Source: Rhodoplanes tepidamans
GTDB lineage: Bacteria; Pseudomonadota; Alphaproteobacteria; Rhizobiales; Xanthobacteraceae
Direction of reading: 5' to 3'
Length of the DNA: 64,000 nt
NCBI RefSeq assembly: GCF_030813915.1
Contig: NZ_JAUSUJ010000016.1
Coordinates: 110,661-174,660, forward strand
Part shown: in pieces, positions 36,640 through 46,302 of the stretch
How the letters are laid out: each line of letters begins with the position of its first letter
Numbering within the stretch: the stretch's first letter is position 1
Program-made: the position numbers and the translations under genes
Notes under the pieces: model-generated
The model's input: the letters and a program-made list of their open reading frames with translations, nothing else
Told to the model about the DNA's origin: nothing
The model's database searches: none

Positions 36640-37016
36640 GCCGGATCCTGGTGATCGAGGACACCGAGGACAATCGCCGCATCCTGCGCGACCTGCTCAC
36701 CCATGCCGGCTTCACCCTGACCGAGGCCGGCGACGGCGAGCGCGGCGTCGCGCTGGCGCTGTCGGAGAAGCCGGACCTCATCCTGATGGACATGCAGCTG
36801 CCGGTGATCGACGGCTACGAGGCGGCGCGCCGCATCAAGGCCGATCCGGCGATGCGCCGCACGCCGATCATCGCGGTGACCTCCTATGCGCTCTCCGGCG
36901 ACGAGGCCAAGGCCCGCGCCGCCGGCTGCGACGCCTACGTGGCGAAGCCGTTCAGCCCGCGCCAGCTGCTCGCCAAGGTGAAGGAGCTCCTGGCCACGAA
37001 GGCGGAACGGCCGTGA
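36636..37016 (+). CDS. Single-domain response regulator (DivK/CheY-like)
   Basis: The 126-residue product is only a receiver: acidic pair in IEDTED, phospho-acceptor D in ILMDMQLP (near residue 52), Thr in AVTSYA, and Lys in AKPFSP. The start is a GTG at 36636, overlapping the kinase stop. A stand-alone receiver can relay phosphate to a histidine phosphotransferase or bind a partner. The kinase upstream is the obvious phosphate donor. The adjacent receiver-cyclase gene suggests branching of one signal to two receivers. Confidence 0.92.
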
Positions 37017-37040
37017 TGCACGCCGCAGCATCCTCGGCGT

Positions 37041-37132
37041 CGTCATGCCCGGCCTTGTGCCGGGCATCCACGTCTTCGATGCTCCGCTCGCACAAGAGCG
37101 TCGATGGCGGGGACGAGCCCGGCCATGACGAC
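37041..37132. repeat. Dispersed palindromic element
   Basis: This 92-bp element has CGTCATG and CATGACG ends and an inner perfect 9-bp stem (ATGCCCGGC and GCCGGGCAT at 37045-37067). The wording matches a family of intergenic repeats common in Rhizobiales genomes. It fills most of the 155-bp gap between the receiver gene and the cyclase gene and may end transcription. Confidence 0.7.
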
Positions 37133-37171
37133 ATCGGAGGTCGGGCCGATCCTCTGGTCGGGCCCTGACCC

Positions 37172-38308
37172 ATGCACGATCCACCGAAGATCCTCGCCGT
37201 GGACGACGCGCCGGAGAACCTGGAGATTCTCCGCACGCGCCTGGCGGCGAAGGGCTACGACGTGATCACGGCGGCGGACGGCGAGGAGGGGCTCGCCCGC
37301 GCGCGGGCCGAATCGCCCGACCTGGTGCTGCTCGACATCATGATGCCGAAGCTCGACGGCATCGCGGTGCTGAAGGCGCTGAAGGCGGACACGGCGCTGC
37401 GCTTCGTGCCGGTCGTGCTGGTCACGGCCAAGGCCGACACCCGCGACGTGGTGGCGGGGCTCGAAGCCGGCGCCGACGACTATCTCACGAAGCCGTTCGA
37501 CCAGGCCGCGCTGGTCGCGCGGGTGCGCTCGCTCCTGCGCATCAAGGAGCTGCACGACCTCGCGACCGCGCAGGCGGCCCGCCTCGCCGAGCAGGCCGAG
37601 GCGCTCGCCGCCGCCAACCGGTCGCTGGAGGAGCGCGTCGCCGCCCAGGTCGCCGAGATCGAGCGCATCGGCCGGCTGCGCCGGTTCCTGCCGCCGCAGC
37701 TCGCCGAGATCGTCTCGCGGGAGGGCGGCGCGGCGCTGGTCAGCCACCGGCGCGAGATCACCGTGGTGTGCTGCGACCTGCGCGGTTTCACGGCACTGAC
37801 CGAGGCGTCCGAGCCGGAGGACGTGATGACCGTGCTGGACGAGTATCACCGGGCGGTCGGCGAGCTGATCTTCCGCCACGAGGGCACGCTCGAGCGCTTC
37901 GCCGGCGACGGCGTGATGGTGATCTTCAACGATCCCCTGCCCTGCCCCGATCACGCCGCACGCGGCGTGCGGCTCGGCCTGGAGATGCGCGACGCGATGG
38001 CTCGGCTCGCCGAGGCGTGGCGCCGGCGCGGCCACGAGGTCGGCTTCGGCGCGGCGGTGGCGCTCGGCTACGCGACGCTCGGCGAGATCGGCTTCGACCA
38101 GCGGCGCGAATACACGGCGATCGGCAGCGTCGTCAGTCTCGCGCACCGTCTCTGCGCGTCCGCCAAGGCCGGGCAGGTGCTGATCAGCCAGCGGGTGCTC
38201 GCCGCGGTGGAGCCGCGCTGCGAGGCGACGCCGGTCGGGCCGCTGGAGCTGAAGGGATTCGCGCGGCCGGTCCCGGCCTTCGACGCGATCCGCTGGCGCG
38301 ACGCCTGA
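37172..38308 (+). CDS. Response regulator with class III adenylate/guanylate cyclase domain
   Basis: The 378-residue product has a receiver domain (1-120; D54 or so in LVLLDIMMP), a coiled-coil linker (about 128-175, rich in Ala/Glu), and a class III cyclase domain (about 190-345). The two metal-binding aspartates are in CCDLRGF and FAGDGVMV. In the region that normally reads GxxVNLAxR, this protein reads GSVVSLAHRL, so the asparagine that positions the transition state is replaced by serine. Activity is therefore uncertain. It follows a kinase and a single receiver, and phosphorylation of its receiver may control cAMP production for one of the Crp/Fnr proteins in this window. Confidence 0.92.
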   Translation: MHDPPKILAVDDAPENLEILRTRLAAKGYDVITAADGEEGLARARAESPDLVLLDIMMPKLDGIAVLKALKADTALRFVPVVLVTAKADTRDVVAGLEAGADDYLTKPFDQAALVARVRSLLRIKELHDLATAQAARLAEQAEALAAANRSLEERVAAQVAEIERIGRLRRFLPPQLAEIVSREGGAALVSHRREITVVCCDLRGFTALTEASEPEDVMTVLDEYHRAVGELIFRHEGTLERFAGDGVMVIFNDPLPCPDHAARGVRLGLEMRDAMARLAEAWRRRGHEVGFGAAVALGYATLGEIGFDQRREYTAIGSVVSLAHRLCASAKAGQVLISQRVLAAVEPRCEATPVGPLELKGFARPVPAFDAIRWRDA

Positions 38309-38335
38309 CGGCGGCGCGACCGGGCGGCGGTACGA

Positions 38336-38599
38336 TCAGGCCGCGGCGCGGCCCGAGGCGGCGCGACGACCTTCGCGCTCGATCGCGATCTGCTCGGCGC
38401 GGCCGTACGCGTTGGAGAGCGAGCGGTCCATCACCAGGATGACGCCGATCCAGGCCACCACGAAGTTCGCGAAGAACATCGCCAGGAAGACGACCAGGCT
38501 CGCCGTCTCGGAGACCTCGCGCTCGATGTAGACGCCGACGAGGGCCGAGATCGTGGCGCCGACGGCGACGAAGACGGTGTAGAGGATGAGCGCTTTCAT
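38336..38599 (-). CDS. Small two-helix membrane protein
   Basis: The 87-residue product has two hydrophobic segments (about residues 3-25 and 33-54) joined by a short loop, then a charged tail (RAEQIAIEREGRRAA). It is an integral inner-membrane protein of unknown function. The ATG at 38599 is preferred over an upstream reading with no signal or ribosome-binding sequence. It converges on the receiver-cyclase gene. No family is recognised. Confidence 0.6.
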   Translation of the reverse strand: MKALILYTVFVAVGATISALVGVYIEREVSETASLVVFLAMFFANFVVAWIGVILVMDRSLSNAYGRAEQIAIEREGRRAASGRAAA

Positions 38600-38807
38600 G
38601 ACGGGCGTCCTTGCGGGGGTCGGTCGTCCCGACACCGCCCCGGACCACCGGGGAGCCCCGGGGTGAGGGGGGTGCGGTCTCCGCTCGGCGGGGGGAAGGC
38701 GAAGACGGCACGAGGTTAGCGAGGCTAGCTTACATCGACCTTACGGGCGCGGCCGGACGCCGGGCAGCGGCATTGCGCAGGCCGCATGCGCGCGACGCGA
38801 CTGCCTG

Positions 38808-40238
38808 TCACGACGGCAGCCCTGCCCCGGAAAGAGGCACCGCTGCCGGATGCCGGGCCGACGCATCGTCCGCCGAGAGGCCCGGCCGAAACCGCAGCGA
38901 GAAGCAGGCGCCGCCGCCGCACCGGTTCGAGACCGCGACGGAGCCGCCGTACAGCTCGACGATCCGCTGCACGATCGACAGGCCGAGGCCGGCGCCGCCG
39001 GAGCGCTTGCGGTCGCGCCGCCAGAAGCGGCGGAACAGGAGCTCGCGCTCCGCCTCGTCGATGCCCGGCCCCTCGTCGCAGATCTGCACGCTGCCGTCGG
39101 CCTCGACCACCACCTCGACCACGGTGCCGGCGGGTGTGTGCCGGATGGCGTTCTCGATCAGATTGCGGATCGCCCGCGCGATCACCTCGCCGCGGCCGGC
39201 GACCGGCACCGGCACCTCGACGCCGGAGAGCGCGATGCTGCGGCCCTCGGCGATGGCGAGCGGCACCAGGAAGGCGATCACGTCGGCCGTGACGGCACGC
39301 AGATCGGCCTCCTCGTCGCCCGCCGCCATGTTCTCGACCTCGGCCATCTCCAGGAGCTGGGTGACGACGCGCGTCATGGTCTCGAGGTCGCGGCGCAGCG
39401 GCTCGGCGAGACGGGCGTCGCCGAGCGTGTCGATGCGGGTGCGCAGGATGGTGATCGGGGTGCGGAGCTCGTGCGCGGCGTCGGCCGTGAACTCGCGCTG
39501 GACGCGAAACCCGTGATCGAGCCGGTCGAGCGCCTCGTTGACGGCGACCACCAGCGGCGCGATCTCGCTCGGGATGTCGGCCAGCGACAGCCGGATGTCG
39601 GTGCGGCGCGGCGAGATCTCGCGGGCACGCTGCGACGCCTCCTCGACCGGGCGGAACACCCGGCGCACCACGTGCGTCTCGATCCCCAGCAGCAGCAGCA
39701 GGATCGGCACCGTGATCCAGGCGACGCGCGGGATGAAGTTCGAGACGATGTCGTCGATCAGCACGTCGCGATGCGACAGGTTCTCGGCCACCTCGACATA
39801 GACGGTCCGGTCGCCGACGGTCCTGGGGACGCGGGTGCCCGAGATGGTGCTGAACGGGCGCTGCACCTGCAGGAAGGCCGGTCCGCTCGTCCCCGGGACC
39901 ACCGGGAAGATCGGCTGGTCGGCGTTGTGGGACGAGAACAGCACGACGCCGTCGCGGTCGACGATGGCGTAGATGTAGCGGCCATAGGCCTCCGAATAGA
40001 GGTCCTGCAGCGCCTCCGGCAGGTCGAGACGCCAGCGCCCGTCGGGTCCGGCCGTCAGATGCTCGGCGATGGCGTCGGCCTGCTCGCGCATCGAGTCGCG
40101 ATGCAGGCTCGACGTCTCGGCGACCAGCAGCAGGTAGAGCGACAGCGGCACCAGGATCGCGACGGTGCCGACCGCCACCACGTGCATCCACAGGATGCGG
40201 CGGACGATCGAGCGCGAGCGGGCCGCGACGGGACTCAC
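38808..40238 (-). CDS. Sensor histidine kinase (QseC/TctE-like)
   Basis: The 476-residue product has two membrane helices (about 18-38 and 165-188) flanking a periplasmic region of about 130 residues, a HAMP-like linker (FRPVEEASQRAREI), HisKA with H in FTADAAHELRTPITIL near residue 250, and HATPase with NLIENAIRHT, DEGPGI and GAGLGLSIVQRI. The start is a GTG at 40238, overlapping the response-regulator stop (GTGA). It lies directly after an RND efflux operon on the same strand, so it probably senses a toxic compound or envelope stress that the pump answers. Confidence 0.9.
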   Translation of the reverse strand: MSPVAARSRSIVRRILWMHVVAVGTVAILVPLSLYLLLVAETSSLHRDSMREQADAIAEHLTAGPDGRWRLDLPEALQDLYSEAYGRYIYAIVDRDGVVLFSSHNADQPIFPVVPGTSGPAFLQVQRPFSTISGTRVPRTVGDRTVYVEVAENLSHRDVLIDDIVSNFIPRVAWITVPILLLLLGIETHVVRRVFRPVEEASQRAREISPRRTDIRLSLADIPSEIAPLVVAVNEALDRLDHGFRVQREFTADAAHELRTPITILRTRIDTLGDARLAEPLRRDLETMTRVVTQLLEMAEVENMAAGDEEADLRAVTADVIAFLVPLAIAEGRSIALSGVEVPVPVAGRGEVIARAIRNLIENAIRHTPAGTVVEVVVEADGSVQICDEGPGIDEAERELLFRRFWRRDRKRSGGAGLGLSIVQRIVELYGGSVAVSNRCGGGACFSLRFRPGLSADDASARHPAAVPLSGAGLPS

Positions 40239-40912
40239 GCCTTGGCCTCGGCGATCATGTAGCCGACGCCCCGCACCGTGTGGATGGTGACGCGGGCGCC
40301 GCACTCGGCGAGCTGCCGGCGCAGGCGATGCACATAGACCTCGACGGCGTTGGACGAGAGATCGCCGCCCGCCCCGAACAGCTGGTCCTCGACCAGCTTC
40401 TTCGGCACCACCCGGCCCTTGCGGCGCATCAGCATCTCCAGCACGGCGAGTTCGCGGGCCGAGAGCACGTGCGGCACCTCGTCGACGAAGGCCTGCTTGC
40501 CGGCCGTGTCGAGGCTCAGATTGGCGACCACGAGGGTGAGGCCCTGCATGGCGCGCGGCCGCCGAGACAGCGCCTCGAGCCGCGCCACCAGCTCCTCGAA
40601 CGCGAACGGCTTGACCAGGTAGTCGTCGGCGCCGCTGCGCAGGCCTTCGACCCGGTCGTCGACCCCGGCCCGCGCGGTCAGCACCAGGATGGCGGTCGGG
40701 TCCTGCCGGGCCCGCATCTCGCGCAGGATGGTGAGGCCGTCGGCGTCGGGCAGGCCGAGATCGAGCACCACGGCGTCGTAGGTCTCGACCGCCAGCATGT
40801 GCCGCGCCTCGCCGGCCGTCGCCGCGTGCTCGGCCGGATGGCCCGCCTTGGCGAGCCCGCCGACCACCAGCCGCCCCAGCTCCTCGTTGTCCTCGACGAT
40901 CAACACCCGCAT
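40235..40912 (-). CDS. OmpR/PhoB family response regulator
   Basis: The 225-residue product has a receiver (1-115: acidic EDNEE, phospho-acceptor D51 in VVLDLGLPD, K in LVKPFAF) and a C-terminal winged helix (about 125-222, RELAVLEMLMRRKGRVVPKK and VYVHRLRRQL). Its stop overlaps the histidine-kinase start by 4 bases. It lies downstream of the RND pump genes on the same strand, separated by 152 bases, and is the probable activator of that pump. Confidence 0.95.
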   Translation of the reverse strand: MRVLIVEDNEELGRLVVGGLAKAGHPAEHAATAGEARHMLAVETYDAVVLDLGLPDADGLTILREMRARQDPTAILVLTARAGVDDRVEGLRSGADDYLVKPFAFEELVARLEALSRRPRAMQGLTLVVANLSLDTAGKQAFVDEVPHVLSARELAVLEMLMRRKGRVVPKKLVEDQLFGAGGDLSSNAVEVYVHRLRRQLAECGARVTIHTVRGVGYMIAEAKA

Positions 40913-41064
40913 GCGTCCACCCGCAGTCGTGCACCCGAGCCGCCGCCCGGCCCCCATGGGAGGCCGGCGCGGCGAGGCACGGACATAGCATAGTCTTGCA
41001 CGCGGGGGAGACGACGCGGTCCTGATCAGGAGACGCGTCGTCGATACGTGACCACGCCCCGTTC

Positions 41065-44000
41065 CTACCGCCCGAAGCCGAACAGGCCGCGGGGCGGGGC
41101 GCGCTTCGGCTCCGGCTTGTCCTCCGGCGCCGCCGCCATGGCGGCGGGTGCCGGCTCGCGGCCGCGCTCGGCGACGCGTTCGGGCAGGCGCTCCGGCGCC
41201 TTCTCCGAACGGTCGGGCGCCGCCGGGGACTCGTGGCCCGGACCGCCACCTCCGCCGCCGTGCGGCCCCTCCGGTCCGCCGTGGCCGCCGCCGTGCGGCG
41301 TGGTGCCGGTGACGAGGCGGCCGAAGATCCGTCCGAAGCCGCGGCCGATGTCGTCCATCACGGTGAACACGGCCGGCACGAACAGCAGCGACAGCAGCGT
41401 CGAGACGATCAGGCCGCCGATCACCGCGGTCGCCATCGGCGAGCGGAACTCGCCGCCGGCGCCGATGCCGAGGGCGGCCGGCGTCATGCCGGCGACCATG
41501 GCGATGGTGGTCATGATGATCGGCCGCGCCCGCTTCTGCCCGGCGTCGATGATGGCCCCGTCGCGGCCCATGCCTCGCGCCATCGATTCGATGGCGAAGT
41601 CGACCAGCATGATGGCGTTCTTGGTGACGATGCCCATCAGCATCAGGAGGCCGATCGACACCGGCAGGTCGAGCTGGTTGCCGGTGAGCAGCAGCGCGAT
41701 CACGGCGCCGCCGATCGACAGCGGCAGCGAGAACAGGATGGTGATCGGCTGCAGGAACGAGTGGAACAGCAGCACCAGCACGGCGTAGACCGTCACCATG
41801 CCCTTGGCCATCACGGGCGGGAAGCCGTCGAGCAGCTCGGTCTTGGCCTCGGAATCGGCCGAGGGCTGCAGCCGCACGCCCTTCGGCAGATGCTGGATCA
41901 CCGGCAGCGCGTCGATCTCCTTCTCGGCCCGGCTCTGCGGCGTGTGGCCGACGAGATCGGCCTCGATCTTGACCTGCCGCTCGCGGTCGTGCCGCGAGAT
42001 CACGGCCGGCCCCTGGCCGAGCTGGATGTCGGCGATGGCGAGCAGCGGCACCGTGGTGCCGCGCAGGGTGGGCACCCTGAGCTGCTCGAGCACCTGCCGG
42101 TCGGCCCGGCCCGTGTCCTCGATCATCACCCGGATCGGCACCAGCCGGTCGCCGACGTTGAACTTGGCGAGCCGCGGCCCGACGTCGCCGATGGTGGCGA
42201 CCCGCACCGTGGCGGCGAGCGTCTCGGTGTTGACGTTGAGGCGGGTGGCCAGCGCCTTGCGCGGCACGATGCGCAGCTCCGGCCGGTCGAGCGCCGCCGT
42301 GGAGACGACGTTGGAGATGGAGGACAGCCGCCGCATCTGGTTGGCGAGCTCGGCCGCCACGTTGGCGACGGTCGCCCCGTCCTGGCCGGTGACGATGCGC
42401 GAGATGACGCGCTGCCCGTTCTCGTCGAGGAACCAGTAGCGCACGTCCGGCACGTCGGCGAGGTCGCGGCTGATGGTCTGCTCGAGCTGCGCCTGGCTGA
42501 CCTTGCGCTCCTTCTTCGGCACGTAGTTGATGATCAGGGCGGCGGTGTTGACCTCGGTCACCTTGGGCGGGATGCGGCCGCCGTCGACGAAGACGCTGCG
42601 AACCTCGGGCCGCTTGCGGATGATCTCGACCATGCGCCGCGTCACCGCCTCGGTGTCGGACAGCGGCGTGCCGGGCGGCAGCTCGACGGCGAGGAGCGAG
42701 CGGGCGACGTCCTGCTGCGGCAGGAATCCGGACGGCAGCAGCGTGAGGCCCCACAGCGAGGCGGCGAACACGGCGAGACCGGCCAGGAGGGTGAGGTAGC
42801 GCATCCGCACCGACGCCTCGAGCACGCGGACATAGATCCGCATGATGGCGCCCGGCGGCTTCTCCGCGTGGCTCTTGGGCCGCAGGAAATAGGCGGCGAG
42901 CATCGGCGTGACGAGCCGCGCGACCACCAGCGAGAACAGCACCTGCACCGAGACGGTGACGCCGAACTGCTTGAAGAACTGCCCGGCGATGCCCGGCATG
43001 AAGCTCGCCGGGAGGAACATGGCCACGATGGCGAGGCTGATGGCGATGACCGCGAGCCCGATCTCGTCGGCGGCCTCCATCGAGGCGTCGTAGGGCGACT
43101 TGCCCATCTGGATGTGGCGCTCGATGTTCTCGATCTCGACGATCGCGTCGTCGACCAGGATGCCGGTCGACAGCGTGATGGCGAGCAGCGTCACGAGATT
43201 GAGCGAGAACCCGAGCATGTCCATCACCCAGAAGGCCGGGAAGACGGACAGAGGCAGGGCGATCGCGGCGATGGCGGTGGCCCGCCAGTCGCGCAGGAAC
43301 AGGAAGACGACCACGATGGTGAGCAGCGCGCCCTCGAGCAGCGTCTGCATGGCGTTGTCGTAGTTGGCGCGGGTGAAGTCGACCGACGAGTCGATCAGCC
43401 TGACGTCGACGTCGGGGTGCTCGTCCTTGATCTTGGCGATCTCGCGCTCCACCGCCTCGGAGACGCGCACGTCGCTCGCGCCCTTGGCCCGGTAGACCGA
43501 GAAGGCGACCACCGGGTCGCCGTCGAGGCGCGCGAAGGTGCGCGGATCGACCACCGTGTCGGTGACGACGCCGAGGTCGTCGAGCCGCACCTCGCCGCCG
43601 GCCAGCAGGCTGAAGGTGGTGCCGGCCAGCGCCTCGATGGTGGGCGCCCCCGCGATGGTGCGGATCGACTGGTCGCGGCCGCCGATCTCGGCGCGGCCGC
43701 CGGCGACGTCGACGTTGTTCTTGAGCAGCTGCTCGGAGATGCCGGCCGCGGTCAGGCCCACGGCCTGCAGCCGGTCGGGGTCGAGCGACACCAGGATCTC
43801 GCGGTCGGCGCCGCCGATGCGCTCGAACTTGGCGACGCCGCGCAGGCCCTGCAGGTTGCGCTTGATGACGTCGTCGACGAACCAGGAGAGCTGCTCCGGC
43901 GTCCGCCCCGGCGAGATCGCCGCGTAGGTCATGATCGGGAACGGGATCACCTCCTGGCGCTGCACCAGCGGCTCGGTGATGCCGCTCGGCAGGCTGGAGC

Positions 44001-44346
44001 GCACCCGGGTTGCGGCGTCCTTGACGTCGTTGAGGGCGCGGTCGGGGTCGGCGTCGAGCAGGAACGTGATGGTGGTGACGGAGAGGCCGTCGCTGATCGT
44101 CGAATCGATGTGGTTGACGCCGACGATCGAGGCGACCGCGTCCTCGATGGTCTTGGTCACCTGCGCCTCGAGCTCGGCCGGCGAGGCGCCGAACTGGGCG
44201 ACGGCGACCGAGACGATCGGCACGTCGACGCTGGGCAGCCGGGTGATCGGCAGCTTCACGAAGCTCATCCACCCGAGCATCACGATGATGATCGAGAAGA
44301 CGACGGCGGGCAGCGGCGTCCGGATGGACCAGGCCGAGATGTTCAC
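41065..44346 (-). CDS. RND efflux permease (HAE1/AcrB-MdtB type)
   Basis: The 1093-residue product has the 12-helix RND layout with two large periplasmic loops. The proton-relay aspartate pair is in STGILVDDAIVEIENIERH near residue 395, marking a drug (HAE1) rather than metal (HME) pump. Beyond the last helix there is an extended cytoplasmic tail of about 75 residues rich in Gly, His and Pro (HGGGHGGPEGPHGG and more). The adaptor gene precedes it with a 1-base gap, so the two are co-transcribed; a two-component system follows. No outer-membrane channel gene is present. Confidence 0.95.
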   Translation of the reverse strand: MNISAWSIRTPLPAVVFSIIIVMLGWMSFVKLPITRLPSVDVPIVSVAVAQFGASPAELEAQVTKTIEDAVASIVGVNHIDSTISDGLSVTTITFLLDADPDRALNDVKDAATRVRSSLPSGITEPLVQRQEVIPFPIMTYAAISPGRTPEQLSWFVDDVIKRNLQGLRGVAKFERIGGADREILVSLDPDRLQAVGLTAAGISEQLLKNNVDVAGGRAEIGGRDQSIRTIAGAPTIEALAGTTFSLLAGGEVRLDDLGVVTDTVVDPRTFARLDGDPVVAFSVYRAKGASDVRVSEAVEREIAKIKDEHPDVDVRLIDSSVDFTRANYDNAMQTLLEGALLTIVVVFLFLRDWRATAIAAIALPLSVFPAFWVMDMLGFSLNLVTLLAITLSTGILVDDAIVEIENIERHIQMGKSPYDASMEAADEIGLAVIAISLAIVAMFLPASFMPGIAGQFFKQFGVTVSVQVLFSLVVARLVTPMLAAYFLRPKSHAEKPPGAIMRIYVRVLEASVRMRYLTLLAGLAVFAASLWGLTLLPSGFLPQQDVARSLLAVELPPGTPLSDTEAVTRRMVEIIRKRPEVRSVFVDGGRIPPKVTEVNTAALIINYVPKKERKVSQAQLEQTISRDLADVPDVRYWFLDENGQRVISRIVTGQDGATVANVAAELANQMRRLSSISNVVSTAALDRPELRIVPRKALATRLNVNTETLAATVRVATIGDVGPRLAKFNVGDRLVPIRVMIEDTGRADRQVLEQLRVPTLRGTTVPLLAIADIQLGQGPAVISRHDRERQVKIEADLVGHTPQSRAEKEIDALPVIQHLPKGVRLQPSADSEAKTELLDGFPPVMAKGMVTVYAVLVLLFHSFLQPITILFSLPLSIGGAVIALLLTGNQLDLPVSIGLLMLMGIVTKNAIMLVDFAIESMARGMGRDGAIIDAGQKRARPIIMTTIAMVAGMTPAALGIGAGGEFRSPMATAVIGGLIVSTLLSLLFVPAVFTVMDDIGRGFGRIFGRLVTGTTPHGGGHGGPEGPHGGGGGGPGHESPAAPDRSEKAPERLPERVAERGREPAPAAMAAAPEDKPEPKRAPPRGLFGFGR

Positions 44347-44347
44347 G

Positions 44348-45310
44348 TCACATCTCCTCGAGCTGGCCGGAGGTCTCGTCGCGCACCATCGGGCGAACCT
44401 TCTCGCCGTTGCGCAACGAGCCGCCGGCGTTGGCGATCACCACCTCGCCTTCCTTGATGCCGTCGCGGATCTCGGCCCCGTCGCCGGAGACGAGGCCGAC
44501 CTGCACCTTGCGAGTCTCCACCGCGCCGTCGGCGACCACCTGCACGATGGCGCCCTCGGTGCGGAACTGGACCGCCGTGCGCGGCACCGAGACGCCGCAG
44601 CTTCGCGCCGCGTCGATGGTGGCGCGGGCGAAGGTGCCGACCCGCAGCGACGGGTCGTTCTCGATCGAGACGCGGACCTGGCCGAGCTGGCTCACCGGGT
44701 TGATCTCCGACGGCACCAGCCGCACCCGGCCCGGGATGTCGCGGCCTTCCTCCAGCTCGACCCGCGCCGGCTGCCCCGGCTGCAGCTTGGGCAGGTAGAT
44801 GCTCGGCACCTCGGCCATCAGCTCGATCTCGCCGTCGAGCGCGATGCGGAACAGCGGGTCGGGCGACTTCGCCGAGGCGAGTGCGCCGAGCGTGGCATTG
44901 CTCTTGATCACGATGCCGTTGACCGGCGCCCGCACCGTCACGGCGACGCCGTCGGCACGGGTCAGGCGGGCGAGCGACTGGCCGGCGCTGACGCGGTCGC
45001 CGTCGCGGGCCAGCACCTGGCTCACCTTGAAGCCGCCCTCGACCTCGGGGATCACCATCGCCTCGGAGCGCGCCATCAGCAGGCCGTTGACCCGGATGGC
45101 GCTGGAGAAGCAGGCGGTCTGCGCCTTGGTGACGATGACGATGACGCCCGGAGCGGCGGCCGGCTTGCCCTTGTCGGCGGCGGCGAGCGGCGCCGGCAGC
45201 GCGAGAGCGGCCAGAGCGAAGGCCAGGGCGGCGATCGCGGCGACGCGGCCGACAGCGCCGGCACGCCGCGCCGGGCCGCCGAACCGCCTTCTGCTTGCAG
45301 GAGGTGTCAT
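44348..45310 (-). CDS. RND efflux periplasmic adaptor (membrane fusion protein)
   Basis: The 320-residue product has a signal/anchor region (about 17-48) and lipoyl-like halves (EGGFKVSQVLARDGDRVSAGQ and VRAPVNGIVIKSNATLGALAS). Downstream the beta-barrel portion (VELEEGRDIPGRVRLVPSEI) and membrane-proximal domain (AVQFRTEGAIVQVV) follow. It lacks a long alpha-helical hairpin, so it is a short form. I took the ATG at 45310 because upstream residues are non-conserved. It is 1 base from the RND permease gene. The mature part starts with a cysteine-containing segment (QTACFSSAIRVNG). Confidence 0.9.
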   Translation of the reverse strand: MTPPASRRRFGGPARRAGAVGRVAAIAALAFALAALALPAPLAAADKGKPAAAPGVIVIVTKAQTACFSSAIRVNGLLMARSEAMVIPEVEGGFKVSQVLARDGDRVSAGQSLARLTRADGVAVTVRAPVNGIVIKSNATLGALASAKSPDPLFRIALDGEIELMAEVPSIYLPKLQPGQPARVELEEGRDIPGRVRLVPSEINPVSQLGQVRVSIENDPSLRVGTFARATIDAARSCGVSVPRTAVQFRTEGAIVQVVADGAVETRKVQVGLVSGDGAEIRDGIKEGEVVIANAGGSLRNGEKVRPMVRDETSGQLEEM

Positions 45311-45443
45311 GCGGGTGAGCCCATTCCATCGCGATGTCGGGCGCCGCGGCGGGACGGCGCGGCGGAGGGACGGGACCGGGACGGCCCGCGTCGAAACAAT
45401 ACGCGCGAGATGAAACAGAATTGCGGTGACAATCCTGTTCAAC

Positions 45444-46115
45444 TTACGCTTTCCGGCAGACGGCGGCAAGGCGGCCGACATCCACCTGGATGCGGCCGCG
45501 GCCGAGCTGCACGATGCCGCTCGCGCGCCATTCCTGGAGCTGACGGTTGACGCTCTCGCGGGTGACGCCGACCAGGCCGGCGAGCTCGTCCTGGGTGATC
45601 TGCAGATCGGACCCGAAATCGGCGGCGAGCGCCTCCAGCCGGCGCGCCAGCCGCACCGGGAGCGGCTGGAACATCATCTCCTCGGTGCGCTCGTTGGTCG
45701 ACCGCAGGCGGGCGCAGAGCAGCTCGATCACGCGGATCGCCAGCCGCCCGTTGCGCTCCAGCAGCGCCATGAACTCGGCGCGCGGCAGCACGAACAGCTC
45801 GCAGTCCTCCTGGGCGACCGCGTCGGCACTGCGCGGGCGGCCGTCCAGCACCGCCATCTCGCCGAGCAGATCGCCGGGCCCGAACACCTCGATGGTCATC
45901 CGCTCGCCCGTCGCGGTACCGGTCTCGATGCGGATCTGGCCGCGGCGCACGCCGTAGAGCGCGTCGCCCGGCTCGCCCTTGACGAACAGCGTCCGGCCGG
46001 CCGGCAGCTTGCGGACCTGACACAGCCGCGCGATGGCCGCGATCGCGTCGGAATCGAGGCCGGAAAACAGCGGATTCATGCCGAGCAGGGTCGCGAACTC
46101 GAGCGGCTTGCCCAT
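45444..46115 (-). CDS. Crp/Fnr family transcriptional regulator
   Basis: The 223-residue product has a cyclic-nucleotide-binding domain (about 15-130, with FGPGDLLGEMAVLDGRPRSADAVA, containing the GE and RS residues that bind cAMP phosphate) and a C-terminal winged helix (QDELAGLVGVTRESVNRQL). Unlike the Crp/Fnr protein at 13033, this one keeps the classic phosphate-binding cassette and so is a good candidate for a real cAMP receptor. It is 133 bases upstream of the RND adaptor gene on the same strand. The start at 46115 is preceded by GCGAGGACC. Confidence 0.92.
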   Translation of the reverse strand: MGKPLEFATLLGMNPLFSGLDSDAIAAIARLCQVRKLPAGRTLFVKGEPGDALYGVRRGQIRIETGTATGERMTIEVFGPGDLLGEMAVLDGRPRSADAVAQEDCELFVLPRAEFMALLERNGRLAIRVIELLCARLRSTNERTEEMMFQPLPVRLARRLEALAADFGSDLQITQDELAGLVGVTRESVNRQLQEWRASGIVQLGRGRIQVDVGRLAAVCRKA

Positions 46116-46302
46116 TCTGGTCCTCGCCCCGTCCGGGATCGTCCCGCGATGCCAATAAGATGGTTTCATCCACAGCATAGACCGAATAAGAAGACCGGCA
46201 AAGGCGCCCCTGCCCGGGACGCCCGTGCCGACGATCGTCCGGTCGCTCCGATGGACGGCGAACGCTCGTTGGTGGATCTGCTCCGCAGTGGAGTTCAAAG
46301 TC

